Shown: positions 1-8,022 of the stretch, piece by piece | Numbering within the stretch: position 1 is the stretch's first letter | Layout of the letters: the number at the start of each line of letters is the position of its first letter | From: Parachlorella kessleri | Taxonomy: Eukaryota > Chlorophyta > Trebouxiophyceae > Chlorellales > Chlorellaceae | Length of the DNA stretch: 12,419 nt | NCBI GenBank assembly: GCA_001598975.1 | Contig: BBXU01000326.1 | Span: forward strand, 1-12,419 | Direction of reading: 5' to 3' | Position numbers and translations under genes: made by a program | Notes under the pieces: model-generated | The model's database searches: none | Told to the model about the DNA's origin: nothing | What the model saw: the letters and a program-made list of their open reading frames with translations, nothing else

Positions 1-160
1 AATAGGGTGGGGCGCTGAAATGTAAATTTTCTGCACCAACGCCACCTGCAGGGCAAGGGGGCGGGCGGGGCCGGGGTGGGAATAGGGTGGGGCCTTGACA
101 ACGATGTATTTTTCTCTGCACCAGCGCAACCTGCAGAGCAAGGGGGGGGACGGGGGTGGG
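1..160. repeat. Two 80-bp tandem units at the left edge
   Basis: 1-80 and 81-160 both begin AATAGGGTGGGGC, share TCTGCACCAxCGCxACCTGCAG in the middle and end in GGGGTGGG. The array may continue left of the window. On the minus strand each unit contains CTGCAG followed by codons reading Val-Ala-Leu-Val-Gln, with synonymous changes between units. A similar Val-Ala-Leu-Val string recurs at 258-269. The array lies inside intron 4 of the NOG1-like gene. Confidence 0.85.
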
Positions 161-593
161 TTGGAGGCCCGAAAGGGCTGTTCTGAACCTTGGGGCGACA
201 CAGGGAAAGGTAAGTGTGCGGGAGGCAACGCGGGGGGGAGGGGGGGGGTGGGGGGGGCACCAGCGCGACATGAAGACAAGTGCTGGAGATGCACAAAAGG
301 AGCAGGGGTTCCCAACTGGGCAGGTCGCTTGCCGGTCCCTTGGACCGCTACAGATCACACCAGCTGCACAAGCCACCTTGGGAAACCCGTCAGCCCGGAA
401 CATCTGTAACTCTTCTCTAATCGCATTACCTGCTACCCTAGGTAAAAGGCAGCTGACTTAGGAGGGCTACGTACTTGGCTCCTGCAGTTGGGATACCCCC
501 TCGGCAGCGACTCACCATCTGGCATATCCTTGGGATACGTGGAATAAACCCCGTCGGCAATGAGTGACTCACCGAGGGCAGTGAGTAACTCAC
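1..593 (-). other. Intron 4 of the NOG1-like gene (incomplete, runs off left edge)
   Basis: The donor follows exon 4 at 593-592 (CCCACG|GTGAGT on the minus strand). I find no P-loop coding sequence in 1-593, so the acceptor lies outside the window or very close to its edge. The stretch holds a 21-bp tandem duplication of the donor (560-601), a further decayed donor-like copy near 501-516, a long G-rich tract on the plus strand (about 231-257), and two 80-bp tandem units at 1-160. Confidence 0.7.
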
Positions 594-601
594 CGTGGGC
601 A
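560..601. repeat. 21-bp tandem duplication of the exon 4 donor site
   Basis: 581-601 (containing the true donor) and 560-580 match at 18 of 21 positions by eye. On the minus strand each unit reads CTGCCCwCGGTGAGTyACTCA (20-21 nt). The unit is a multiple of three and both copies keep a consensus GGTGAGT donor. A third partial copy follows at 541-559 (ends in CGGCA on plus but lacks the donor), and a donor-like GGTGAGTCG sits at 508-516. Confidence 0.85.
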
Positions 602-3028
602 GGTCTGGGTCCACCACCGGCAGCTTCCTCAGTGACTTGGCAACCTCCTTCAACTCATCCACAGCATACGCGCCTGCAGGCAGCAGCTTATACAGAATCT
701 AGAAAAGCTACCCCCGCACGAGAGTGACCGGCAGGGCTAAGAGTTGAGAGTTTGCCGCGCCACTCTGGCTTGGCCACGGTTCGCCTGTGGAGAGCGCGCA
801 CTACATGCGCTTGGAACCCTAATTGATTTGAGCACCACCGCCACCTTGTTAGGCCTCAGGAATCTTCGAAACCTTTCACACCCTAACTGAATGATTGGGG
901 CTTTCAACCAACGCTGTGCAAGCACAGCCTGTTTGTGTGATGGTGAGTGCTGTGTCATGCCAGGGCGGGGGAGTGACGTTGCCTTGCATGCCGAGAAACC
1001 GAGCAAGAGCCAACCCCTTAGGTGACGGCCTCCAGAGGCACAAAGACCGCCGCTATGCTTTCGGGTGAGGAAGCCTTAGGGATCCTCGTTTGGTAAAAGT
1101 ATCTGATACCCACCCACACAACCTACCTTTGGTGAAGGTCGCCTCCAGGCGCTCAAACCCCTCCTGCTATGCTTGCGGACCCCTCAGGATTCCGTGCTGA
1201 GTATCTGATACCCACCCACACAACCTACCTTTGGTGAAGGTTGCCTCCAGGCGCTCAAAACCCTCCTGCTGCAGCTCAACCGCCTCCTTCTTGTTGACCG
1301 CCTTGGAGCAGCGTGCTGCGTACGCTTTGCCCACCTGCACCCAGCCACACAGAGGCCATCACAAACACCTGGAAAGGCGGCCTTTGACCACCTGCAGCCG
1401 GCCATACGCACCCCCATATATATTCAGACGGCGGCTTGCTTGACTGCACAGCACCCCTGCAGACCTGCGCCAGCAAGGCATGATGCGCTGCGTCAACAGC
1501 GCTCCCCTCCTTGCTCACTGCCCTGGGGCAGCGCCTTGCGAACACATTGCGCTCAACCCACCACTAGGTGTACGGCAAGCTGCGCCACTACCCACAACAG
1601 GGAGACTTCCCAGTGCACCCCGGCCAACTACCCAACACGCGCCCGATGCTCACCTAGGACACATAGCAAGGCCAGGCTCACAATGGCCCCAGCCTTTTTA
1701 TAGACCCGTTGCTGCAGCCCACTAGCCCCTCCTTGAGGCCACAGGTTTGCTGACAAACAGACGGAGGATGATTCCATGTAACACCATGCCTGGTATCCCA
1801 GCCAGCCACAAGTTACCTGGGGTCTCCTTCCTCAACCCCTCAACTACCCACAGGCACTGTCGACTTGCGCAGGCCGTCCACCCTGCCCATCCCTCCCAAC
1901 CCCTTTCCAATTCCTCTGTGCACCCACCGATCCAGCTCACCTGCACTGTCGACTTGCGCAGGCCGTCCACCCTGCCCAGCACCCTCTCGTAAGTGCCAGG
2001 CCCCACCGTCAGCTCCAGCAGCGCCCTCTCAAAGGGGTGCAGCCGGGTGACTGGCGGGAACTCCTTGACGTACTTGCCTAGGGGCACACACAGCTCCTTG
2101 AGGAGGGCGTCCAGCTGGCGGGCCGCCCTGCGACAGCACAGCACAGCACAGCTCAGCACGGGAGGAGCGGCACTTGCTATGACTAAGCCCGTGTGTCCAG
2201 CTGACGTGCCGCCCTGAAACACTCAGCACACAGATGGCACTTTGGGTAGGGAGGTCGCAACGCAAAGAATAGGATACAAGGATGGCCAGAGGGGACCCGC
2301 AAGGTCCTCCAAGAGTAACAACATGCATTGCAGGGGCTGTCACTATGGGTTCGAGATTGTCCTCGGAGCCTCGCGTCATACTTTACCCAAACTGCACTAT
2401 TAGTGCAAAGTCGCCTCCCCCTTCCTCCCTTCCTGCCCGCCCACCCACCTACCCACCTGTTCTTGGCCTTCTGGGCCTCATTCTTCAACTTCTTGTTGGC
2501 TCCCACCCTGCCCGCCCGCCGGAGGGCAGACTCCAGCAACTCCTTGGCAGGCGCCACCATGGGCAGCTTCTGGAATGCCCCGGTACGCTGCGGGCCGCCC
2601 TGCACTGTGCCTGCCGCGCCTGCTGTGATCCCTGGTGCGCCCGCTGATGGATCATCAGAGCGTGCTCCTGCTGCTGCTGCTGGGGCTGGGGCATGCGTGG
2701 CCTCCGTTGTTGAGCCAAAGCTTTGGTCTGGACTGTCGGCTGCATCCAAGTGCACCTGGGCTTGCTGCTGCCTTGGCGGGAAAACTGGGTGCCGCCGTCC
2801 CTCAGGGGCATCAAGGTCAGTCAGTGTCCTTCCGCCCTCCAGCTGTGCCGAGGCAGAGCAGCACAGGCCCTGAGATAGGTATGGCTCTGAGACTCTGAGC
2901 CGCCTCAAGGTGTGGATAGCTCCCCTCCAGCCCAGCTGGCTGGCTGGAATCAGCCGGGTGAGCTGGGACAGCGGTCCCGTGGGCATGGCAGCTGGTTGTG
3001 GGTTATGGAAGCGAGACAGGTGCTTCAT
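594..3028 (-). CDS. NOG1-type GTPase, probably plastid (PDE318-like), N-terminal 315 codons; 3' part beyond window
   Basis: Exons (minus strand): 2457-3028, 1941-2127, 1229-1334, 594-673; 945 nt = 315 codons, with GT-AG junctions of phase 2, 0 and 1 and the last exon ending in phase 0. NOG1 proteins are Obg-related GTPases that act in large ribosomal subunit assembly. Residues 1-149 are a poorly conserved Ser/Ala/Arg-rich leader, as expected for an organelle transit peptide. The NOG1 N-terminal helical domain follows: GAFQKLPMV (150-158), AARQLDALLKEL (192-203), LHPFERALLELT (220-231), YERVLGRVDGLRK (237-249), NKKEAVELQQEGFERLE, then VDELKEVAKSL and LPVVDPDLPT (ending at 315). In the plant homologue this is directly followed by the P-loop (GAPNVGKSS), which must lie left of base 1. 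The start at 3028 is the first ATG of the open frame; an in-frame ATG at codon 15 is possible. A cytosolic/nucleolar NOG1 is less likely given the leader. The family call is firm; the plastid location is inferred. Confidence 0.9.
1013..1270. repeat. Tandem copies of the exon 3 3' end plus donor in intron 3
   Basis: 1200-1270 covers the real 3' end and donor of exon 3. 1098-1168 repeats it with 69 of 71 bases identical (differences at 1140/1242 and 1158/1260), offset 102 bp. A third, more decayed copy is visible at about 1013-1063 (CGGCCTCCAGAGGCACAAAG, then GCTATGCTTTCGG against GCTATGCTTGCGG beside the middle copy). Both differences between the two good copies fall at third codon positions and are synonymous (Gly and Ala codons). 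Confidence 0.88.
1854..1978. repeat. 36-bp direct repeat duplicating the exon 2 3' end
   Basis: 1943-1978 encodes GRVDGLRKSTV at the end of exon 2. An exact 36-base copy lies at 1854-1889 inside intron 2, offset 89 bp. The intronic copy lacks the GTGAGC donor (CTGTGG follows on the minus strand) and the offset is not a multiple of three, so it looks like a non-coding relic of a local tandem duplication. Confidence 0.9.
2131..2160 (-). repeat. (TGTGC)n tract next to the intron 1 acceptor of the NOG1-like gene
   Basis: On the minus strand the last 30 or so bases of intron 1 read GCTGAGCTGTGCTGTGCTG and onward to CGCAG. The repeat takes the place of a normal pyrimidine tract. It matches the tract at 4184-4210 in the neighbouring gene, also in sense orientation. 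Confidence 0.7.
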
Positions 3029-3299
3029 CGCTCGAGGGGAACCTCAGCACTGGTGTACTCAGCCTTCAAGGACGCAGTGTCACCACATGCATGCGGTGCC
3101 GTGCACGGGCTGCAAGCTGTAATGAGGCAGTCTGAGCAAAGAACATATAGAATATAGAATCGGAATTGGTGCCTGCCCGTTCGTCAAGCTCAGTTTAGGT
3201 AAGACGCGCAAGCGGGTGGCAAGACACCTTTGCTGACCTTAGCGTTACAGTGTGTGGCGTCCGCCCCTCAACCAAATTACACAATATCTCGACAGTACC
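3029..3299. promoter_or_regulatory. Divergent promoter region between the NOG1-like and zinc-knuckle genes
   Basis: Only 271 bp separate the two start codons, so both 5' UTRs and core promoters must lie here or overlap. An AT-rich patch at about 3142-3160 (ACATATAGAATATAGAAT) is the only TATA-like sequence I see; the direction it serves is unclear. No start site or transcription factor site can be assigned from the sequence alone. Confidence 0.55.
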
Positions 3300-6200
3300 A
3301 TGTCGACTAAGAGCCACATCAGCATCTCAAGCAGTAGCGATGAGGAAGGCTCGGAAGGAGAAAGAGGCCACCCACTTGACGCAGTGCTTTCTAAGAGAGC
3401 AGCTGCCAACGGGGCAGGCGGCTCCCTACACCCTGCCATGAACCAGCAGTCGAGGGATGGCGGTCACGGTGCCTCTGGCCAGGCTCTAAGTAGTAAGAAA
3501 CGGCCCCTGGAAGCCGTCGACCTTACAGCAAGCCCCAAGCTCAAGGCCCCGTTCGGAGCTCGTCACAGCAAACCCAGCCAGTCGCCCGAGAGTGGCGAGG
3601 TGCTGGCAGGTGGCGATGACAGCGATGACGAGGTTGACATTGACGCAGCCATCCCCAGTCGCAGTGGCACCAGCGTCTCTGACTCAGAGAGCGGCCGTAG
3701 CAGCGACGATAGCTTGAGCAGCGACAGGGAAGGTGCGCGGGGGCGGTTGCCAGGTTCAGGCTCACAGAAGGCTGGGGCGGGAGTGCTGCTCTACTGGGCA
3801 CTGGCGGAAGGGCGGTTTTGCAGCCCATGCTAGGTGGGTGGGAAACAGTAGACGCTGACTGAGTGGAATGTCAACGGGGTAGGTATCCTGGCAGATATCA
3901 CATCGCTGCAGAGCTGGGCTGTTGGGAGTTGAACATGGGAGACGTGCTTGACTAGGAGCTGGTGCTGGCAACTCGCTTCCTTCCTCTCCTCACCATCTCA
4001 TATCTGCTCTTGTACGGCGCTGTTGCAGGAGACGGCAGCGAGGACGCCATCACCAATGCTACAGCAGCACCAACCCCGCTGGTGGCACCCCTTGGGGTGA
4101 TCATAGTTGAGGAGGGAGCGCCGCCCCAGCAGAACGCAGAGATGCGTCGCCTGCTGCGCATGCCGCGGTGAGCTCCTCCAAAGAGCTGTGCTGTGCTGTG
4201 CTATGCTGAGCATCCTGCTGGCAGTCTTGGAAGGGCTGCATCTCATGGACCACCCGGGCGAGGGGGGTGCTTACTGCAGAGACCCGGTTTTGGGTGGCCG
4301 GCTGCTGTCTCTTGACTCCAATGGGCGAAGCGCTGGTACGTGCCTTATTTGTGTGGAGCGCATGTGTAGCTTTGTGTCGTGGTGATGCATTTTCGCGGCG
4401 ATATTGGCGGATATAAACATCCACCTCGTGCTGCCGTCCTTGCAGCTACTTTGACCCTGATTACGAGGAAGCAGGCAGGCGGTGCTTCAAGTGCGGCGGC
4501 AAGGGCCACCTGGCCCGGGACTGCACCAACCCAGCAGCCAAGGAGCGGCCTTGCTACCTGTGTGCACAGCTGGGGCATGAGGGCCGGGACTGCCCTAACA
4601 GTGAGTCATGGGGGCCTGGAGGACAGTCTCACACTTATCTGGTATTGCAAAATTGGGATTGGCCCACTATTGTGGTGGAGAGCTGTATGACTGGACTAGC
4701 GGGCAACATGAAGACTCTTGGTTGGTTTTGCTTAGACCGAAGCTAAGGACTGGCCGTCGTATGAGCTCCCCGTGAGGTGCTCGGCGAATGCTTGCGTTCT
4801 GGCACACGTATGAGGTCTTGCGGGCTTGATATGCCCCTTCACATCCCTTTTAGCAAGCACAGGCTTGGACGGCCTGACCTGCTGTGCTTACAAGGCGGCA
4901 ACGGCTTACAGGCCCTAGCCGCAGCCCGCCCCCCTGGCTGCGACAGCTGCACTAAGAGAGCCGTCTTTGTGTGTCTCCTTGGGTCAGGCTTGTGCCACAA
5001 CTGCGGCCGCCCCGGCCACATGGCGCGGGACTGCGGCTATGGTCGGCACAAGGTTGCGAGCTGGGAGCAGGAGGCGGGGCCTCCTGTGTGCCTGCGGTGC
5101 GGTCGGGAGGACTGCCCATGTGCTGGGCAGCGCGACTATGTCAGGTGGGTGATGGAGGACACGCGCGGGCGAGAACTCTCCAGCCTGCTTGCGAGGCTGA
5201 GGTGTGGGTGGGATGGGCATGTGTGCCACTACTGGGCACCCAAGCGGGCCGCTGTGCCAGGCAGAGTTGTAAGGGCCGAGGAGATCTACAAGTATAAGTG
5301 GTGCTGCGGCGCCGGTGTGCTTGCGCTGGAACCGCGTCAGGCTGGGCTGTGACGATGCATGCTTCTGTTTTTTCCATAGTCATCCCCATGACAGGTTTGC
5401 CTCGCTCTACATGCGTTGCCTATGGCTGCTGCCACTGCTGTCACCGCATGCAGGGCTGAGGGCGGCTGCACGTCTGACTACTACCGCAGCGACCTGCAGC
5501 ACGTGCGCTGCCCCGACTGCGGCCGGCGGGGACACCTGGGCTGCAGCCCAGCCCCTGCTCAGGCCCCCAAGCTGTCTTGCTACAACTGTGGGGAGGGGGG
5601 CCACACAGCAGGTGGGATGGGGGGATGGGGGGGAAGCGTGTGTGTGGCTTGCGGCCTGAGAGGTCGTAGGCGTGCCTTGCGGCTGTGTGCAAAGGAGGCT
5701 GCGAGTGATGGGTCCTTGCAATGTGTGTGGTGGTGGTGTCCCGTGTTTGTGGCGCAGCCTTTCGCCCTCCACACTGCCATTGCTACTGTCTCTCTGTTTG
5801 CCCGCAGTGAAGCCCAAAAGTTATCAAGGCCCTGCTGCACAACATGCCAGCATCGTTGTCTTGGTCTGCTGCCTCTATTACAAATGGCATGCTGCTCTGC
5901 TGGAGAGCCGCGGAGTGCTGAGCTGCACAAGGATGTAGCAGAAGTTGGTGCCCAAAACATCATTGTTACTTGAAGGTGCTGAGGGCTGGTGCTTGTGAGC
6001 AGTGGTGGATCTTCATAAGTTGCACCGAGGAGTGCTTAAAGCACGCGCAGTCTGCCAATGATGGCATGTGAAGTACTGGGACCCCTGCTGTGCTGCGCAG
6101 AGGAGTGCTGGAAGCAGACGCCCAACCTTGTGTCACGCGAGCGTGCTGGCGGCGGCGGGGTACGGCAGGGGCCCATGCACCGAGGGGCGGGCAGCAGCGG

Positions 6201-6953
6201 GTACCTGGGGGGCGGATACAGCAGCGGCAGCAGCAGGTGTGAGGCTAGGCGCAGAGACTTTTTGCCAATGTAGTTTGCAGCGCTTCCGCTGTTGCTCTGT
6301 CTTGCCCTCTCCCTGTGAGGACTTGCGGGCCGGCTGAGGATGGGACATGTTCTGCCATGGAGGCGATGCGCCTTTGGACCCAAGCCTTCAATTGTCCCCT
6401 TGCAGGGGCGGGCAGCAGTATGGTTCCTACGCACAGCAGCAGCAACAGTATGGGGCCTACCCCCGGCAGTATAGCAGTGGAGGCAGCAGGTGGGGGCAAT
6501 GGCTGATGAACTCTGTGTATGGCACTGGGTGGGCGCGCAATGTTGGTGCAGTGGTTAGGCGGCGTAGTGCACGGGAGCCTGGCTGCATTGAGAGGAGCGC
6601 CAGAGTCTCATCCCTTGCCTGGGTTATTGGGTTGCAGGCAGCCACACTGGGAGTGGGTTGGCTGGGCATTGACATTGACCTCTTGTTCTTTGGTACTGCG
6701 CCATCCTCTGCATGCGCCAAGCCTCATGTTGCCATGCAGGTACGGAGGCCAGCAGCAGCAGCCGTTTGGTGGTGGGGGGCAGAACCCCAGGTTTGCCAGC
6801 TATCATTTTGCAGCAGAAGCAGCCGGCCAGGGGAGGCAGTCATCTGGCGGAGGCGGCAGGGCCCAGCAGCGCGAGGTCCATGAGTATAGCTATGACTATG
6901 ATGACTACGGAGGCAGCTACGGCAGGGCCCAGCAGTACGGGCGCAGGCGGTAG
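3300..6953 (+). CDS. Multi-CCHC zinc-knuckle RNA-binding protein, AIR1/ZCCHC7 family (491 aa, complete)
   Basis: Exons: 3300-3732, 4029-4167, 4446-4600, 4988-5144, 5454-5611, 6101-6236, 6406-6489, 6740-6953; 1476 nt with all phases closing and TAG at 6951-6953. The start is the first ATG, in good context (ACCATG). Residues 1-170 are disordered, with Ser/Asp/Glu runs resembling CK2 sites. RMPRYFDPDYE (189-199) is the conserved lead-in. Knuckles: CFKCGGKGHLARDC (204-217), CYLCAQLGHEGRDC (227-240), CHNCGRPGHMARDC (245-258), a degenerate CLRCGREDCPC (277-287), CPDCGRRGHLGC (314-325) and CYNCGEGGHTAEEC (337-350). The spacing follows plant proteins such as At3g43590, including the short H-L-x-C fifth knuckle. 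Residues 351-491 are rich in Gly, Gln, Tyr and Arg and end YGRRR. Air1/Air2 and ZCCHC7 are RNA-binding subunits of the nuclear TRAMP polyadenylation complex. I see no yeast-type IWRxY motif between knuckles 4 and 5, so TRAMP membership is inferred from family only. Confidence 0.92.
4184..4210 (+). repeat. (TGTGC)n tract in intron 2 of the zinc-knuckle gene
   Basis: The sequence AGCTGTGCTGTGCTGTGCT begins 16 nt inside the intron after the donor at 4168. The same 19 bases occur in sense orientation in intron 1 of the NOG1-like gene (minus strand, 2131-2160), where they lie just before the acceptor. Both sit near a GCTGAG. Confidence 0.7.
5612..6100 (+). other. Intron 5 of the zinc-knuckle gene with a competing acceptor
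   Basis: This 489-bp intron splits the sixth knuckle between Ala347 and Glu348. The modelled acceptor GCGCAG|AGGAG restores Cys350. A second acceptor with a better pyrimidine tract (TCTCTCTGTTTGCCCGCAG) ends at 5807. Its reading frame stays open until TAG at 5936-5938 but encodes no cysteine at the required place. No other gene is visible in the intron. Confidence 0.6.
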
Positions 6954-7443
6954 CATTCATGTTCTGATATGGGTGGCTTGCTTGGCTTCCGAGCCCTTGG
7001 TGTGCAGCGGTGACCCATCGCGGGTTATAGGTGGCCTTGTATCATGTTGTCACCGCTGACAACTGATTGTACCCTTTGCCGACAGTAACACTGCTGACAG
7101 GGTTGTAACCTCAGCAGTCCCACAGCTATGTGAGCCAAGCAACAATGTGCACTGAATCGGTTCCACACTTGCCTAGGTTGGGTAAGAGCATATCCCAAAA
7201 TGAGTAGGTTTACTATCTGACTATTTTGCTAGCATTGCTTTCTCTTAGGCACAGTGCAGCGTTGCATGCGTGTCATATGTATACTGCATGGTGTGCCCAT
7301 ACAGAGCACGGCACGGCTGCCCGCCGCTTGCCACTGGCTTCGGCTAGGGCTCCAGCATAAGCAGGCTGTAGAGCCTAATGGGACCAGCAGATATGAGGGT
7401 TGCTGTGCTCATTCCTCCCCTGCGCGGCCCCGCTTGCTCATCG
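6954..7443. other. Intergenic region between convergent genes
   Basis: It holds the 3' UTR of the zinc-knuckle gene and presumably that of the small minus-strand gene. A TGTAA motif lies at 7104-7108. I see no reading frame with coding character, no RNA gene and no clear repeat. I see no TGTAA on the minus strand for the other gene. Confidence 0.6.
7104..7108 (+). terminator. Possible chlorophyte poly(A) signal TGTAA
   Basis: TGTAA is the usual polyadenylation signal of volvocalean green algae. This copy lies about 150 nt after the TAG at 6951-6953, a plausible 3' UTR length. A five-base match alone is weak evidence. Confidence 0.45.
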
Positions 7444-8022
7444 TCAACCTGTTGGGATCTGCATCAGCATCATGGGCTTCTTGCGGGTAGGGAGGTGGCA
7501 GGCAGAAGTCCACTAGCAGTATACTAAGCGGCGATGCTGTATGGTAGAGGCTATCCCCCGCGAATATTTGAAACCACTGAAGCTCCCTTGCCAGTTACCT
7601 CTTACGTCCACGCCTGCTTCCGCCAACGGTGCAACAAAGTGGGTTTGCAGTCCGTCCGGCGTGACCTGCAAGTAGGAACAAGCCAGACTGTACCAAGTGT
7701 TCTCGCTCTCCGTGAGCAATTCACAAACCTGACATGCACCTATAACACCCTCACCGCCCTTACTCACGACTGGGAGTGCTGGCCAGCCCGCTCCTGTGGG
7801 CAGATCCAGCTCTGTCGGCGTTGAGCTGTCCGCTAATTGTAATAGCTCCTTGGCTTTGGCTAAAGCCGCTGCGCTGGGAGGCTTCAACTTCTTGCCGCGT
7901 CCTGACTTGAGGGATTTTGTCCCTGCGAACGGATCATGCGCAGGGACCGAGGACAGCAGTGCTGGTACGCCAGTGGCGGCTGGGACCTGCTTTGCTCGCT
8001 TGTCACTACGTGATGTAGCCAT
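7444..8022 (-). CDS. Small unrecognised protein, three-exon model (116 aa) or intron-retained form
   Basis: The ATG at 8022-8020 has a strong context (CACCATGGCT). Model: exons 7768-8022 (85 codons), 7606-7665 (20 codons) and 7444-7479 (11 codons plus TGA), all phase 0, with donors GTC|GTGAGT and GAC|GTAAGA and acceptors TTGCAG and CGCAAG. The product has a Lys/Arg-rich N-terminus, DPFAGTKSLKSGRGKKLKPP, an Ala/Leu/Lys helix (AAALAKAKELLQLA), DLPTGAGWPALPV, then TPDGLQTHFVAPLAEAGVD and KPMMLMQIPTG. The first intron (102 nt) is a multiple of three without a stop, so its retention also leaves an open frame, ending at 7513. The last exon is the least certain. MLMQIP loosely recalls the LxQLP motif near the start of the RNA polymerase III RPC4 domain, but the rest of that domain is absent; I do not assign a function. 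Confidence 0.55.

Noticed and set aside
1..160. CRISPR-like or prokaryotic repeat array
   Set aside because: Only two units, no spacers, and the setting is a eukaryotic intron.
737..1006. Minus-strand 89-codon open frame in intron 3
   Set aside because: No coding character or family match; the protein joins without it.
1127..1166. Copied exon 3 end as a cassette exon
   Set aside because: Its 40 nt would shift the frame and quickly give a stop, and there is no pyrimidine tract before the AG.
1722..2222. Open frame of 166 codons on the minus strand as a single gene
   Set aside because: Only its middle (1941-2127) matches NOG1; the ends are intron sequence with clear acceptor and donor signals.
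2183..2456. Continuation of the first NOG1 exon past 2457
   Set aside because: The family sequence resumes exactly at 2127 with a matching phase, and the stretch begins with a donor and G/C-rich simple repeats.
2328..2873. Plus-strand open frame of 181 codons
   Set aside because: It is antisense to the conserved NOG1 exon 1 and has only low-complexity, GC-driven content.
4777..4987. Exon 4 of the zinc-knuckle gene extended upstream
   Set aside because: The frame is open but a good acceptor ends at 4987 and joins in phase to give the third knuckle; the upstream part has no family similarity.
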